From positions 79,019 through 143,018 of the forward strand of contig OMYN01000003.1 in assembly GCA_900315265.1 (NCBI GenBank): a stretch of DNA of 64,000 bases, written 5' to 3'. Positions 54,862 to 63,908 of this stretch are shown here, piece after piece. The position numbers and the translations under genes were made by a program. Each line of letters starts with the position of its first letter. Position 1 is the first letter of the stretch. Source of the stretch: an uncultured Eubacteriales bacterium. GTDB taxonomy: Bacteria > Bacillota > Clostridia > Lachnospirales > Bianqueaceae. A model generated the notes under the pieces. It had not been told where the DNA came from. It saw nothing but the letters and a program-made list of their open reading frames with translations, and did no database searches.

Positions 54862-56469
54862 TTATAAACGGAACTTTTCCAGATAACGGCCGCCCGGCAG
54901 CACCTCTTCGTCTTTCGAAGTCAGCAGGCCAAGATTGACCATGAGGCCGAAATAAGTGAAGATGCCGACAAGAACGCCGCCTAAAGCCGCAATGATGTTG
55001 CGTCCGGTGATAGCAAAGAACATCACATAGCTAAGATAGCACAGAAAACCCATCAAAGCAGCGCAGATAAAGGGTCCGCGGGCCAATTTCAGGACATGGA
55101 TCCTGATCCGGCCGAATTTCTGGGCGTAATAGAGGTTGCCGATCATTATGAAGAAACTGAAGATCGATGTGTTCAAAGGCAGCGAGAAGATCCCGATGTG
55201 CATAACACGGATATTGATGACACTCATCAAAGAAGTGATCAGGACACCGATCGCGGAAATGACCAGGCTATAATGAGGCTTTCCCAGGCCCTGGAGTACA
55301 CCGACCGCTACGTAATTGACACTGTAGAAAATGACAGCGGGAGCACCGATCCAGAACAATTCTCCACCCAGAAAAGTGGAAGGGAACAGCATCCTGAGGA
55401 CAGGCTTGCCCATGGTTGCCAGGCCGATGGCGCTGGGCACGGCAATGATCAGGGCCGTACGGGTGATCGAAGAACACTCCTCTTCCAGGGCTTTTTGATC
55501 GCCCCGCGCCCTGGCCTCCGAAATCGCGGGAACAGCCGCCGAACCGAAGGACTCTCCGATCGAAATAGGAATGTTGAGCAGGGTCACAAACTTACCGCTG
55601 TAGATCCCGCGCATGGCAACCGCCATGCCGGCCGATGTTCCCATGGACAGCATCAGTTTGCCGAACAGAGTGGCATCAATAATGCTTTTGATGGTGAACA
55701 AAGTTGAGGACAAGGTGATGGGGATCATCAGCTTAAGCATTTCCTTAAGGATGTCTTTTTCTTTTTCGACCTCTTCATCCGGCAAAGGAGCTTCGCTTTT
55801 TGCCTGGCGGGATCTTTTATAAAGCCAGTAACTGAAGCCCAGGACCGCCATGGAACCGATCGCGCCGATAGTCGTACCGAAAATACCGCCGGTTACCGAC
55901 CAATCGATACCATAACCCATCAGGGTGTAGGCAAGAAGAACACTCACGATCGCATGGATAGCGCCTTCGACAACGACCGAGATCGAGGTAGGCTGCATGT
56001 TGGTGCGGCCCTGAAAGAAACCGGAGATCACACTGGTCAGTGCGACGATCAGCACCGTCGGGCCCAGGAAGAAAATGGGACGGGAGGCCAGAGGATTGTT
56101 ATAGACAGCCGTGGCGATGACCTTGTTGAAGGCCATCATGATCAGCATGCTGACCAGACCCACAACGGTAACGACTTTGGCCGCGCATTTGAAGACGGTC
56201 TGAGCGTTCCGGTATTCTTTCCTGGCCAGACGTTCCGAGATCATTTTCGACATGGTGGCCGGGATACCATAGGAGGCAAGCACCAAAAAGTAGGTATAGA
56301 TCTGGTAGGCATCGCTGTAAATACCCATGCCCTGATCCCCCCACAGACGGGTAATGGGGATACGATAGGCAAGGTTCATGACATTGACCGCGAGGGAAGC
56401 GATGACCAGAAAACTTCCCTGCCGGATCACCTTTGCACTTTGGTTTTGCCCTTGCTTCGTACTGCTCAT
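54862..56469 (-). CDS. SpoVB/MurJ-like polysaccharide flippase (MOP superfamily)
   Basis: This 535-residue protein has about 14 membrane helices of the multidrug/oligosaccharidyl-lipid/polysaccharide exporter fold. It resembles Firmicutes SpoVB and YtgP, which move lipid II or related lipid-linked sugars across the membrane. Family-like runs are GIYSDAYQIYTYFLVLASYGIPATMSKMI (in part GIYSDAYQIYTYFLVLA, near 49) and VISGFFQGRTNMQPTSIS near 150. It could serve peptidoglycan synthesis in general or a cortex/polysaccharide role; sequence alone cannot decide. Its ATG overlaps the ybeY stop (ATGA), and tadA follows after 9 bp. Confidence 0.88.
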   Translation of the reverse strand: MSSTKQGQNQSAKVIRQGSFLVIASLAVNVMNLAYRIPITRLWGDQGMGIYSDAYQIYTYFLVLASYGIPATMSKMISERLARKEYRNAQTVFKCAAKVVTVVGLVSMLIMMAFNKVIATAVYNNPLASRPIFFLGPTVLIVALTSVISGFFQGRTNMQPTSISVVVEGAIHAIVSVLLAYTLMGYGIDWSVTGGIFGTTIGAIGSMAVLGFSYWLYKRSRQAKSEAPLPDEEVEKEKDILKEMLKLMIPITLSSTLFTIKSIIDATLFGKLMLSMGTSAGMAVAMRGIYSGKFVTLLNIPISIGESFGSAAVPAISEARARGDQKALEEECSSITRTALIIAVPSAIGLATMGKPVLRMLFPSTFLGGELFWIGAPAVIFYSVNYVAVGVLQGLGKPHYSLVISAIGVLITSLMSVINIRVMHIGIFSLPLNTSIFSFFIMIGNLYYAQKFGRIRIHVLKLARGPFICAALMGFLCYLSYVMFFAITGRNIIAALGGVLVGIFTYFGLMVNLGLLTSKDEEVLPGGRYLEKFRL

Positions 56470-56975
56470 CTGGGCTGTCCGATCTCTAGCATGATCTGAT
56501 CCTGTTTTCCGAACATGACCTTTTCATCCTCCTCGGTCATGTGATCGTACCCCAAAAGGTGCAGGAGACTGTGGACGGTCAAAAAAGCCAGTTCTCTTTC
56601 TTTGCTGTGACCGTATTCCTGCGCCTGATCCAGAGCTCTCTGGTAGCAGATCACGATATCGCCCAGTACCACACTGCCGGAATCATAGTCGATGTCGTTT
56701 TCATCAAAAGCGCGGCGGACGCGGTCTTTAGGGCTTTCGTCCTTTCCGTATTCCAGAGAAGGAAAGGACAAAACATCTGTTACCTTGTCGATCCCGCGCC
56801 ATTTTTTATTGATGGCCTGAATCGTCTCTTCCGATACGATGGTCAGGTTGGCTTCGGAAGGGGTATCCACTCCTTCATGCGCAAGCGCTCCGTCCGCTGC
56901 CTTACATAGAAGTTCCTCCACTTCCTTCTGCTCCTCCTGAGGAACATCAACCTGCCAGTCGATCCATAAATCCAT
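56466..56975 (-). CDS. ybeY: Endoribonuclease YbeY
   Basis: YbeY is a zinc-dependent endoribonuclease needed for 16S rRNA 3' end maturation and ribosome quality control. The 169-residue protein contains the three-histidine zinc motif HSLLHLLGYDH near 135-145, preceded by VLSFPSLEYG and LGDIVICYQRALDQA, all family hallmarks. AAAAGG precedes the ATG. It follows phoH by 4 bp, the usual phoH-ybeY order, and overlaps the start of the flippase gene. Confidence 0.96.
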   Translation of the reverse strand: MDLWIDWQVDVPQEEQKEVEELLCKAADGALAHEGVDTPSEANLTIVSEETIQAINKKWRGIDKVTDVLSFPSLEYGKDESPKDRVRRAFDENDIDYDSGSVVLGDIVICYQRALDQAQEYGHSKERELAFLTVHSLLHLLGYDHMTEEDEKVMFGKQDQIMLEIGQPR

Positions 56976-56979
56976 AATG

Positions 56980-57984
56980 TTACCTTTTATCTTTCTGATA
57001 ATATTTTTTCATTTCATCCCGGGCCAGATCCGATTTTCCTGCCCTCTCATAAGCATCAACGATCTTTTGGACCAAAGGATGGCGGACGATATCTGCATTA
57101 GTCAGACGACAGATCCCGATGCCCTCTATGCCCTGCAGGATCGAGACTGCTTGTTTCAGACCCGAATCCTGGCCCTGCGGCAGGTCGATCTGTGTCAGAT
57201 CGCCCGTAACGACGGCGCGGGAGCCGAACCCCAACCGGGTCAGGAACATCTTCATCTGCGCTTTTGTCGTATTCTGCGCCTCATCGAGTACAACGAAAGC
57301 ATTGTCCAAGGTGCGGCCGCGCATATAAGCCAGAGGTGCTACTTCAATGGTCCCCTTCTCCACGTTATGCTGGAACGAATCCGCCCCCATGATCTCATAC
57401 AAGGCATCATACAAAGGCCTAAGATAAGGGTCGATCTTGCTTTGAAGATCTCCCGGGAGAAAACCAAGACGCTCGCCAGCCTCGATAGCCGGCCGTGTCA
57501 GGATCAGACGGCTGACTTCTCCGGCTTTGAACTTTTCTACAGCCATAGCCATAGCCAGATAGGTCTTACCGGTACCGGCCGGGCCCACGCCGAAAGTCAG
57601 CATATTGTCCCGCATCAGCGACACATAGCGCTTCTGTCCGTAGCTTTTGGGACGGATCGGCTTACCTGCCTTTGTCAGGCAGACAACATCCGACATCAAC
57701 TCCCCTATATCCCGTTTACGGTCATCTTCCGACAAGGATAAAAGGTAGGTAACATGCTGGACTCCTATGGTCTCGTTATTCTGAGCCATCTTCAGCAGAT
57801 TCTTCAGGACTTCGGCTGCTTTGGCAACTGCCGGATCGGCTCCGCCCACCAGGATACCGTCGCTGGTGTTGGAGATCGTTACCTGAGTTCCCTTTTCCAG
57901 GGCTTTCATATTTTCATCGAAACTGCCGAAAATATTGCTGATGTATTCGGCCGGGATCGGAATCAGTACAGTCTTATCGGTCAT
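56980..57984 (-). CDS. phoH: PhoH family protein
   Basis: PhoH proteins are cytoplasmic ATPases of RNA-related function, usually found beside ybeY. The 334-residue protein has a KH-like N-terminal part (about 20-85) and an ATPase domain with Walker A GVGPAGTGKTYLAMAMA near 131 and Walker B FVVLDEAQNTTKAQM near 235. The start is set at ATG 57984 (MTDKTVLIPIP), 19 bp after the NUDIX gene; the longer frame to 58047 overlaps that gene. The ribosome-binding site AAGGGG is further upstream than usual. The exact activity of PhoH is not settled in the literature. Confidence 0.93.
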   Translation of the reverse strand: MTDKTVLIPIPAEYISNIFGSFDENMKALEKGTQVTISNTSDGILVGGADPAVAKAAEVLKNLLKMAQNNETIGVQHVTYLLSLSEDDRKRDIGELMSDVVCLTKAGKPIRPKSYGQKRYVSLMRDNMLTFGVGPAGTGKTYLAMAMAVEKFKAGEVSRLILTRPAIEAGERLGFLPGDLQSKIDPYLRPLYDALYEIMGADSFQHNVEKGTIEVAPLAYMRGRTLDNAFVVLDEAQNTTKAQMKMFLTRLGFGSRAVVTGDLTQIDLPQGQDSGLKQAVSILQGIEGIGICRLTNADIVRHPLVQKIVDAYERAGKSDLARDEMKKYYQKDKR

Positions 57985-58003
57985 GTGCTTTCGTCTATGC
58001 CCC

Positions 58004-58549
58004 TTACTCCATTTTAAAGCGGTCTTTGACTGCGAAGATGACGGCAATGGTCTTGCCGTCGGTGATCTTTCCCTGACGGATCAGCTCGACCGCCTCATCG
58101 ACTGTATAGCGGTAAAGGGTAATATACTCGTCGGGGTCCAGATTCTGATGGGTAGGGACCAGGTCGGTGCACAAGTAAACAGTGATCTTTTCGCTGCAAT
58201 AACCGGGGGTCGCATAATAATCGAACAGGAAAATGGTCTTGCCGGCTTTATAACCGGTCTCCTCCTCCAATTCGCGGACAGCGCAGGTTTCTCCGTCTTC
58301 GCCCTTGTTATAAAGACCTGCCGGCACTTCCAGCATGACCTGATCGGTCCCGTAGCGGTACTGCTGAACGAAGATCAGCTTACCTTCCGGGTCAATAGCG
58401 GCGACCGCCGAAGCCATGTCGTGTTTGGCGATCATTTCACGGATAGCCTTTCGTCCGTTTTCGAATTGAATGGTGTCCTGATGAACGTCCATGATCTTCC
58501 CGGCGAAAACCGTTTTGCTTTCAAGGAGTTTGAAATTTTTACCAGCCAT
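58004..58549 (-). CDS. NUDIX hydrolase (ADP-ribose pyrophosphatase type)
   Basis: A 181-residue NUDIX enzyme. The NUDIX box GLYNKGEDGETCAVRELEEETGY, positions about 83-105, matches G-x5-E-x7-REUxEExGU with all key acidic residues (here E-L-E-E-E). The domain order and the ending DGKTIAVIFAVKDR resemble ADP-ribose pyrophosphatases (NudF type), which hydrolyse ADP-ribose or related nucleotide-sugar diphosphates. The substrate is inferred from family. GAGGG precedes the ATG. It lies 31 bp after proC and 19 bp before phoH in the same direction. Confidence 0.9.
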   Translation of the reverse strand: MAGKNFKLLESKTVFAGKIMDVHQDTIQFENGRKAIREMIAKHDMASAVAAIDPEGKLIFVQQYRYGTDQVMLEVPAGLYNKGEDGETCAVRELEEETGYKAGKTIFLFDYYATPGYCSEKITVYLCTDLVPTHQNLDPDEYITLYRYTVDEAVELIRQGKITDGKTIAVIFAVKDRFKME

Positions 58550-58580
58550 GATTCCCTCTTCTTCGTTTGATTGATCCTGT

Positions 58581-59354
58581 TTATTTTCCCAGGCTTGCTT
58601 CTACCGCAGCCTCTACGGCAGCCCTAAGGCCCTTGTCTTCCAAAGCCATGACTCCGCGGATGGTCGTCCCTCCGGGCGAGCAGACAGCGTCCTTAAGATC
58701 AGCCGGGTGCCTTCCGGTCTCCAGGACCATCTTTGCTGCGCCGAGAACTGTCTGGGCTGCCATCTCATAGGCCAGCTTTCTGGGAAGCCCTTCCGCAACA
58801 CCGGCATCTGCCATTGCTTCGATAAAAACATATACATAAGCAGGGCCGCAGCCGGATACCCCCATGGCCGCTCCCATCAGGTCTTCCCGCATGGGGATGA
58901 CCCGGCCGGTGTAAGACAAAAGTTCTGTCATCAGGTTTTTATCGTCTTCAGTCATTTCTTTTGAAAAGCAGATGGCGTTCACGCCTTCTTTGACCATTGC
59001 AGGTGTATTGGGCATGATGCGCGCGATCTTGCAGGGGCCGAGATTCTGCTGCCACCAGTCCAGCGACTTGCCGGCTACAATGGTCGCCAAGATCTTTTCC
59101 GGTTGACCGGTGAAGGCTTCTTTAAGACCATCCATGACATCCATAATAAACTGAGGCTTAACGGCAGCAAAGACAATGTCGGCCGATTTAGCGGCATCCG
59201 ACACGGACGAAGCGATCCGGGCTCCGTAGTTTTTTTCAGCCCTCAGGCAGGCTTCGTCAAGGATATCATATACGACCAGATCAGCATGGCCGCACAGGCC
59301 TGTCATTAAGGCAGAACCCATGTTGCCGGCTCCGATAAAAGCAATTTGTTTCAT
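58581..59354 (-). CDS. proC: Pyrroline-5-carboxylate reductase
   Basis: ProC makes proline from pyrroline-5-carboxylate with NADPH. The 257-residue protein begins with the Rossmann motif GAGNMGSALMTGL at 7-19. It has the P5C-binding helical domain with GCGPAYVYVFIEAMADAG near 165 and SPGGTTIRGVMALED near 227. It is slightly shorter than the E. coli enzyme but complete. The ATG overlaps the purB stop (TAATG), so it is translationally coupled to purB. No proA or proB is nearby. Confidence 0.95.
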   Translation of the reverse strand: MKQIAFIGAGNMGSALMTGLCGHADLVVYDILDEACLRAEKNYGARIASSVSDAAKSADIVFAAVKPQFIMDVMDGLKEAFTGQPEKILATIVAGKSLDWWQQNLGPCKIARIMPNTPAMVKEGVNAICFSKEMTEDDKNLMTELLSYTGRVIPMREDLMGAAMGVSGCGPAYVYVFIEAMADAGVAEGLPRKLAYEMAAQTVLGAAKMVLETGRHPADLKDAVCSPGGTTIRGVMALEDKGLRAAVEAAVEASLGK

Positions 59355-60787
59355 TAGACACTAAGCTGGGCAGTCAGTCCCAGTTCCTCCTGATGGGCAT
59401 TCAAAATAGGATCGATATATTCGCTCAGAAAATCCTCGACCTGCTGGGGAGCACGGCCGATGAAGTTTTCGGGTTTAAGGGCATCCATCAGCTCTTCGCG
59501 GGACATCTTGAAAGCCGGGTCGGCCAGGATACGCTCGATCAGATCGTTAGGCTTGCCTTCCTGCTTTACCTGAGCAGCGGCAGCCATAGAATGGACACGG
59601 ATGCGCTCATGCAGATCCTGCCGGTCGCCGCCCCGTTTTACATTCTCCATCAGGATCATCTCGGTCGCCATAAAGGGCAGTTCAGCCATAACGTGAGAAT
59701 GGATCACTTTAGGGTATACGACCATTCCGGAAGTCACATTGAGCATGATCTGCAGGATGCCGTCGACGGCCAGGAAACTTTCCGCAACAACGACCCGCTT
59801 ATTGGCACTGTCGTCCAGCGTGCGCTCAAACCACTGGACCGAAGCGGTCATAGCCGGATCCAGTTCGTTGATCATCACATAGCGGGCCAATGAGCAGATA
59901 CGCTCGGACCGCATAGGATTACGCTTGTAAGCCATGGCGGACGATCCGATCTGCGTCTTTTCGAAGGGCTCTTCCATTTCTTTAAGGTTCTGCAGCATGC
60001 GCAGATCGTTGGCGAATTTGTAGCAGGACTGAGCGATCAGGCCCAGCTCGTTCAATACGATGGTATCGAATTTACGGGGATAGGTCTGCCCGGTGACGGG
60101 ATAGGTATCATGATAGCCCATCTTCTCTGCGATCATCTTATCCAGTTTTTTGACTTTTTCCTGATCTCCATTGAAAAGTTCCAGGAAACTTGCCTGAGTG
60201 CCGGTGGTGCCTTTGGCTCCGCGAAGACGCTTTACTTTAAGGATGTCGGTCAACTGTTCGTAATCCATCCATAGCTCCTGCAGCCACAGGCAGGCGCGCT
60301 TGCCGACAGTGGTCAGCTGAGCCGGCTGATAATGGGTAAATCCCAGGGTCGGCATATCTTTATATTTACGTGCGAAGGAGGCCAGATTGGACATAACATT
60401 GACCAGCTTTTTCTCCACAAGTTCAAGAGCTTCGTACATGATGATCAGGTCGGTATTGTCGCCTACATAGCAGCTGGTTGCACCCAGATGAATGATCGCT
60501 TTGGCCTTGGGAGCCTGTTGTCCGTATGCATAGACATGGCTCATGACATCGTGCCTGACGACCTTTTCCCTTTCCTGGGCAACATCGTAATTGATATCCT
60601 CAGCGTGCTCTTTCAATTCAGCGATCTGCTCATCCGTGATATCCAAACCAAGTTCTTTTTCACACTCGGCCAGCGTGATCCACAGCTTGCGCCAGGTCTT
60701 GAATTTTTTATCGTCCGAAAACAAATACTGCATCTCGGGGCTGGCATAGCGGGTGCTGAACGGAGACTGAAAACGATCGTGACTCAT
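59354..60787 (-). CDS. purB: Adenylosuccinate lyase
   Basis: PurB releases fumarate at two steps of purine synthesis (SAICAR and adenylosuccinate). The 477-residue protein carries the fumarase/aspartase-superfamily signature GSSAMAYKRNPMRSE near 285 and the catalytic histidine region HLGATSCYVGDNTD near 95. AGGAGG precedes the ATG at 60787. It heads the run purB-proC-NUDIX-phoH-ybeY-flippase-tadA. A TATAAT-like box at 60856 is a candidate promoter. Confidence 0.97.
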   Translation of the reverse strand: MSHDRFQSPFSTRYASPEMQYLFSDDKKFKTWRKLWITLAECEKELGLDITDEQIAELKEHAEDINYDVAQEREKVVRHDVMSHVYAYGQQAPKAKAIIHLGATSCYVGDNTDLIIMYEALELVEKKLVNVMSNLASFARKYKDMPTLGFTHYQPAQLTTVGKRACLWLQELWMDYEQLTDILKVKRLRGAKGTTGTQASFLELFNGDQEKVKKLDKMIAEKMGYHDTYPVTGQTYPRKFDTIVLNELGLIAQSCYKFANDLRMLQNLKEMEEPFEKTQIGSSAMAYKRNPMRSERICSLARYVMINELDPAMTASVQWFERTLDDSANKRVVVAESFLAVDGILQIMLNVTSGMVVYPKVIHSHVMAELPFMATEMILMENVKRGGDRQDLHERIRVHSMAAAAQVKQEGKPNDLIERILADPAFKMSREELMDALKPENFIGRAPQQVEDFLSEYIDPILNAHQEELGLTAQLSV

Positions 60788-60855
60788 CCTGATCCTCCTT
60801 AACGAAGAGCTTATTCTACCGCAAGCGGCAAAAAGGCATAATAATGAATATAGAT

Positions 60856-60861
60856 ATTATA
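60856..60861 (-). promoter_or_regulatory. Candidate -10 box for purB
   Basis: TATAAT on the minus strand about 70 bp before the purB start. The -35 region (overlapping the rny terminator) is a poor match, so this is a weak call. Confidence 0.35.
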
Positions 60862-60872
60862 CACTATTTCAG

Positions 60873-60908
60873 TAAAATGAAAAGGACTGTGATTTCTCAC
60901 AGTCCTCT
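60873..60908 (-). terminator. Terminator of rny
   Basis: On the minus strand AGGACTGTGA-GAAA-TCACAGTCCT, a perfect 10-bp stem with a GAAA tetraloop, followed by T-rich sequence. It begins just after the rny stop. Confidence 0.92.
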
Positions 60909-60911
60909 TCT

Positions 60912-62465
60912 TTATTTTGCGTAATCGATGACCCGTGTCTCGCGGATCACATTGATCTTGATCTGACCGGGATATTCCATTTCCTGCTCGACACGTTTGG
61001 CAACGTCATGAGCCAGGATCTTCATATCGTCATCACTGACCTGCTCCGGAACGACCACCATACGGACTTCACGTCCGGCCTGGATAGCATAGCTTTTAGA
61101 AACACCCGGAAAGTCATTGGCAATACTCTCCAGTTTATCCAGACGGCTGATATAATTCTCAAGGGTCTCGCGGCGGGCACCGGGACGGGCAGCCGAAATG
61201 GTATCGGCAGCCTGGACCAGGATGGCGATCAGGCTTTCCGGTTCCACATCTCCGTGATGAGCCTCAACCGCATTGATGACCACTTTGGATTCATGGTACT
61301 TTTTCAGGATCTGAACACCCAGCTGCACGTGGGAGCCTTCCATTTCATGATCGACAGCTTTACCGATATCATGAAGAAGGCCGGCACGCTTGGCTACACG
61401 GGTATCCAGCCCCAGTTCAGAAGCCATAAGGCCGCACAGGTTGGACACTTCGATCGAATGTTTGAGCACATTCTGACCGTAACTGGTGCGGAAATGAAGT
61501 TTTCCGAGAAGACGGATCAAATCGGGATTAAGGCCGTGAACATTGGTCTCAAAGGTAGCCGCTTCGCCCTCTTCACGAATGGTATTTTCAACCTCTTTAG
61601 TCGCTTTCTGGACCATCTCTTCGATCCGGGCCGGATGGATACGTCCGTCAACGATCAGCTTTTCAAGGGCAACACGGGCGATCTCACGGCGGACCGGATC
61701 AAAACCGGAAAGGATGACCGCTTCGGGCGTGTCATCAATGATCAGATCGATACCGGTCGCAACTTCAAGAGCTCGGATATTGCGTCCCTCTCTTCCGATG
61801 ATTCGGCCTTTCATCTCATCATTGGGAAGAGGAACGACCGATACGGTGGTCTCCGCTACCTGATCCGCAGCGCAGCGCTGAATGGCTGTGGTGATGATCT
61901 CTCTGGCTTTGTTGGTCGATTCCTCCTTCATACGGGCTTCGTTTTCTTTAAGGATGACTGCGGTATCGTGTTTGACATCGTCCTCTACCGACTGCAGCAG
62001 TTCCTGCTTGGCCTGTTCGGACGTCATACCGGATACACGTTCCAACTCTGCCTGGCGCTCGTTTTTCAGTGCTTCCAGTTCCTTTGCCTTTTTATCAAGA
62101 TCACTCTGACGTTTATTCAGCTGTCCCTCTTTGGACGCCAGGGAATCGCTTTTTCTGTCAAGAGTTTCTTCTTTCTGTACCAGACGCCTCTCCGTCTGCT
62201 GCGCTTCCGCCCGACGATCTTTGACCTCTCGATCAATATCATTTTTGGTTCTAAGAGCTTCTTCTTTAGCTTCCAGAAGGATCTCGCGTTTTTTAGCATC
62301 AGCAGATTTGAGGGCATCGTCTATGATTTCACGTGCCTTCGTTTCCGCAGCGTTGAGCTGTCCTTCGGCAACCTTTTTACGATACTGGATGCCAAGGGCA
62401 AACGCCAGGACGATCAGCACGACGCTTACTGAAATCACAATGATCAGTACGATCGGTGATATCAA
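60912..62465 (-). CDS. rny: Ribonuclease Y
   Basis: RNase Y is the membrane-anchored endoribonuclease that starts bulk mRNA decay in Firmicutes. The 517-residue protein has an N-terminal membrane helix (about 3-23) and a long charged coiled coil (about 30-200). A KH domain with [21 protein letters not shown] is near 215-235, and an HD domain with HSIEVSNL and [14 protein letters not shown] is near 335-370. The start is a TTG at 62465 with AAGGAGGTG 8 bases upstream. It is monocistronic, with a consensus promoter about 140 bp upstream. The long leader contains a hairpin (62516-62541). Confidence 0.97.
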   Translation of the reverse strand: MISPIVLIIVISVSVVLIVLAFALGIQYRKKVAEGQLNAAETKAREIIDDALKSADAKKREILLEAKEEALRTKNDIDREVKDRRAEAQQTERRLVQKEETLDRKSDSLASKEGQLNKRQSDLDKKAKELEALKNERQAELERVSGMTSEQAKQELLQSVEDDVKHDTAVILKENEARMKEESTNKAREIITTAIQRCAADQVAETTVSVVPLPNDEMKGRIIGREGRNIRALEVATGIDLIIDDTPEAVILSGFDPVRREIARVALEKLIVDGRIHPARIEEMVQKATKEVENTIREEGEAATFETNVHGLNPDLIRLLGKLHFRTSYGQNVLKHSIEVSNLCGLMASELGLDTRVAKRAGLLHDIGKAVDHEMEGSHVQLGVQILKKYHESKVVINAVEAHHGDVEPESLIAILVQAADTISAARPGARRETLENYISRLDKLESIANDFPGVSKSYAIQAGREVRMVVVPEQVSDDDMKILAHDVAKRVEQEMEYPGQIKINVIRETRVIDYAK

Positions 62466-62612
62466 GACAATTACACCTCCTTATTAAGTTTTCAAAGTTC
62501 ATCATAAACTATTGAGATCATGGCTATTACAGCCCATGACCGCTAAACAGATACCTTGCGGATCGGTAAAAAACTCGTAAAGTATCAGCCTTTTTTAATT
62601 TACAACATTTTA

Positions 62613-62641
62613 ATTATATCGGACAGATGGGGGGTTGTCAA
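62613..62641 (-). promoter_or_regulatory. Consensus sigma-A promoter of rny
   Basis: TTGACA (62636-62641), 17-base spacer, TATAAT (62613-62618): an exact match to the consensus in both hexamers. The transcript would carry a leader of about 140 bases. Confidence 0.92.
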
Positions 62642-62734
62642 TCAAAACTGAACAATCGATAATTTTTCCTGAATAAATAAAAGGACCATTTAGCGGCTTA
62701 CTGATAACTCTATCTGCCTGGTTACCAGAATGAT

Positions 62735-63868
62735 TCAACTTTTCTTTAGAAAAATACTCTTAGACTTATTTAAAAGTTTCCCGAACAGCAAATATGCTAC
62801 ATATGTCAGTACACCGGCCATAAAGGTTGCCCCACCCCATTTGGCAAGATCCAAAAGGAACATAAGAGGCGAATCATGTAAATCGGTGATCCAGTCTTTC
62901 ATATTCCATAAGCTGTAAAAGAAATTGTTATCGTGAATTAAATAGACCATTAAGGTAGAAGCACCTAAAAAGTTGATGACCTTGCTTGCCGGCAGTTTGA
63001 TACGGCGAAAAATTTCAAATAGGCAAATAGCAATCAAAAGTGCCATAATGCTTTGATTTCCGTGTGTGACCACCGCTTGTACAAACGGTTTATCCGATTG
63101 GTCCCGGTTGAATGTCTCAATATTCGTAAGGGTCACATTATAATAAGACACATAAATCAGTGCAAAAACAGCAATGATTACAAGAAAAAAAACAAAAATA
63201 TGGAGTCTGGAAAATGGATCATATTTTTGAATATAACCGCCAAAAGAATACAGAAAAACTCCCTCGGCCAGGATAGAGAGATAGAAACTGAGTCCACGTA
63301 AGAGACTGAAAGTAAATAAAAATTGTGTCACTGCAAAAATAATTACTAAAAAAATCTCATATTCCCGCTTTGTTCGTTTCAATAAAAAATCATTGAGAAA
63401 CAAAACAGCTAAAACGATTACTGAAAAGTAATAGCCTATATACCATGACATATCCGTATAGTCCATAAAACTGACCATGGAAATATAATGAAGGCTGCCC
63501 CACAAATGGAAGACCACATTTGATACAAGAACAAGCACAGCAACAGAAAAAAAGAACTGCATCAGAAGTTTTTTGGAAATTTTCAGAAGATCAATATTTT
63601 TTCCTCTTGCAACCATGAAATAACCCGAGATCAGCATAAAAATAGCATTGCCTGTCAGTCCCAGGGGATAGATGGCGCTGAGTAAATAGATTTTTTTAAA
63701 AAAAGCAGGTGTGCTGAACAGCCCATTTCCCAGCCGCTTAATAGAACCTTGATCCGTTAGCTGTGTACTAATACAATGTGCCACAATATGATGAACGATG
63801 ATCATTAGCATAGCTATGATCCGAAGCAACTCTATGTTGGAAGCCCGTTTCTTTATTGCTTTTTCCAT
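62735..63868 (-). CDS. Acyltransferase-3 family membrane protein
   Basis: A 377-residue, very hydrophobic protein with about ten membrane helices. It begins SNIELLRIIAMLMIIVHH (about 10-27), the hallmark of acyltransferase family 3, in which the histidine pair is functional. Such enzymes O-acetylate or succinylate surface polysaccharides, peptidoglycan or small molecules; the target is unknown here. AGGGAG precedes the ATG. The gene is clearly more AT-rich than its neighbours and lies beside a putative IS200/IS605 end, so it may have been acquired separately. It ends about 100 bp before the rny promoter. Confidence 0.85.
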   Translation of the reverse strand: MEKAIKKRASNIELLRIIAMLMIIVHHIVAHCISTQLTDQGSIKRLGNGLFSTPAFFKKIYLLSAIYPLGLTGNAIFMLISGYFMVARGKNIDLLKISKKLLMQFFFSVAVLVLVSNVVFHLWGSLHYISMVSFMDYTDMSWYIGYYFSVIVLAVLFLNDFLLKRTKREYEIFLVIIFAVTQFLFTFSLLRGLSFYLSILAEGVFLYSFGGYIQKYDPFSRLHIFVFFLVIIAVFALIYVSYYNVTLTNIETFNRDQSDKPFVQAVVTHGNQSIMALLIAICLFEIFRRIKLPASKVINFLGASTLMVYLIHDNNFFYSLWNMKDWITDLHDSPLMFLLDLAKWGGATFMAGVLTYVAYLLFGKLLNKSKSIFLKKS

Positions 63869-63908
63869 CTTTACTCCCTATGAAAGTTATATAAAAAACG
63901 CCAATCAT

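Noticed and set aside
62718..62728. CTGGTTACCAG palindrome after the acyltransferase gene as a terminator
   Set aside because: The stem is 5 bp with a single-base centre and no T-run, so it does not fit a terminator; it may be chance.
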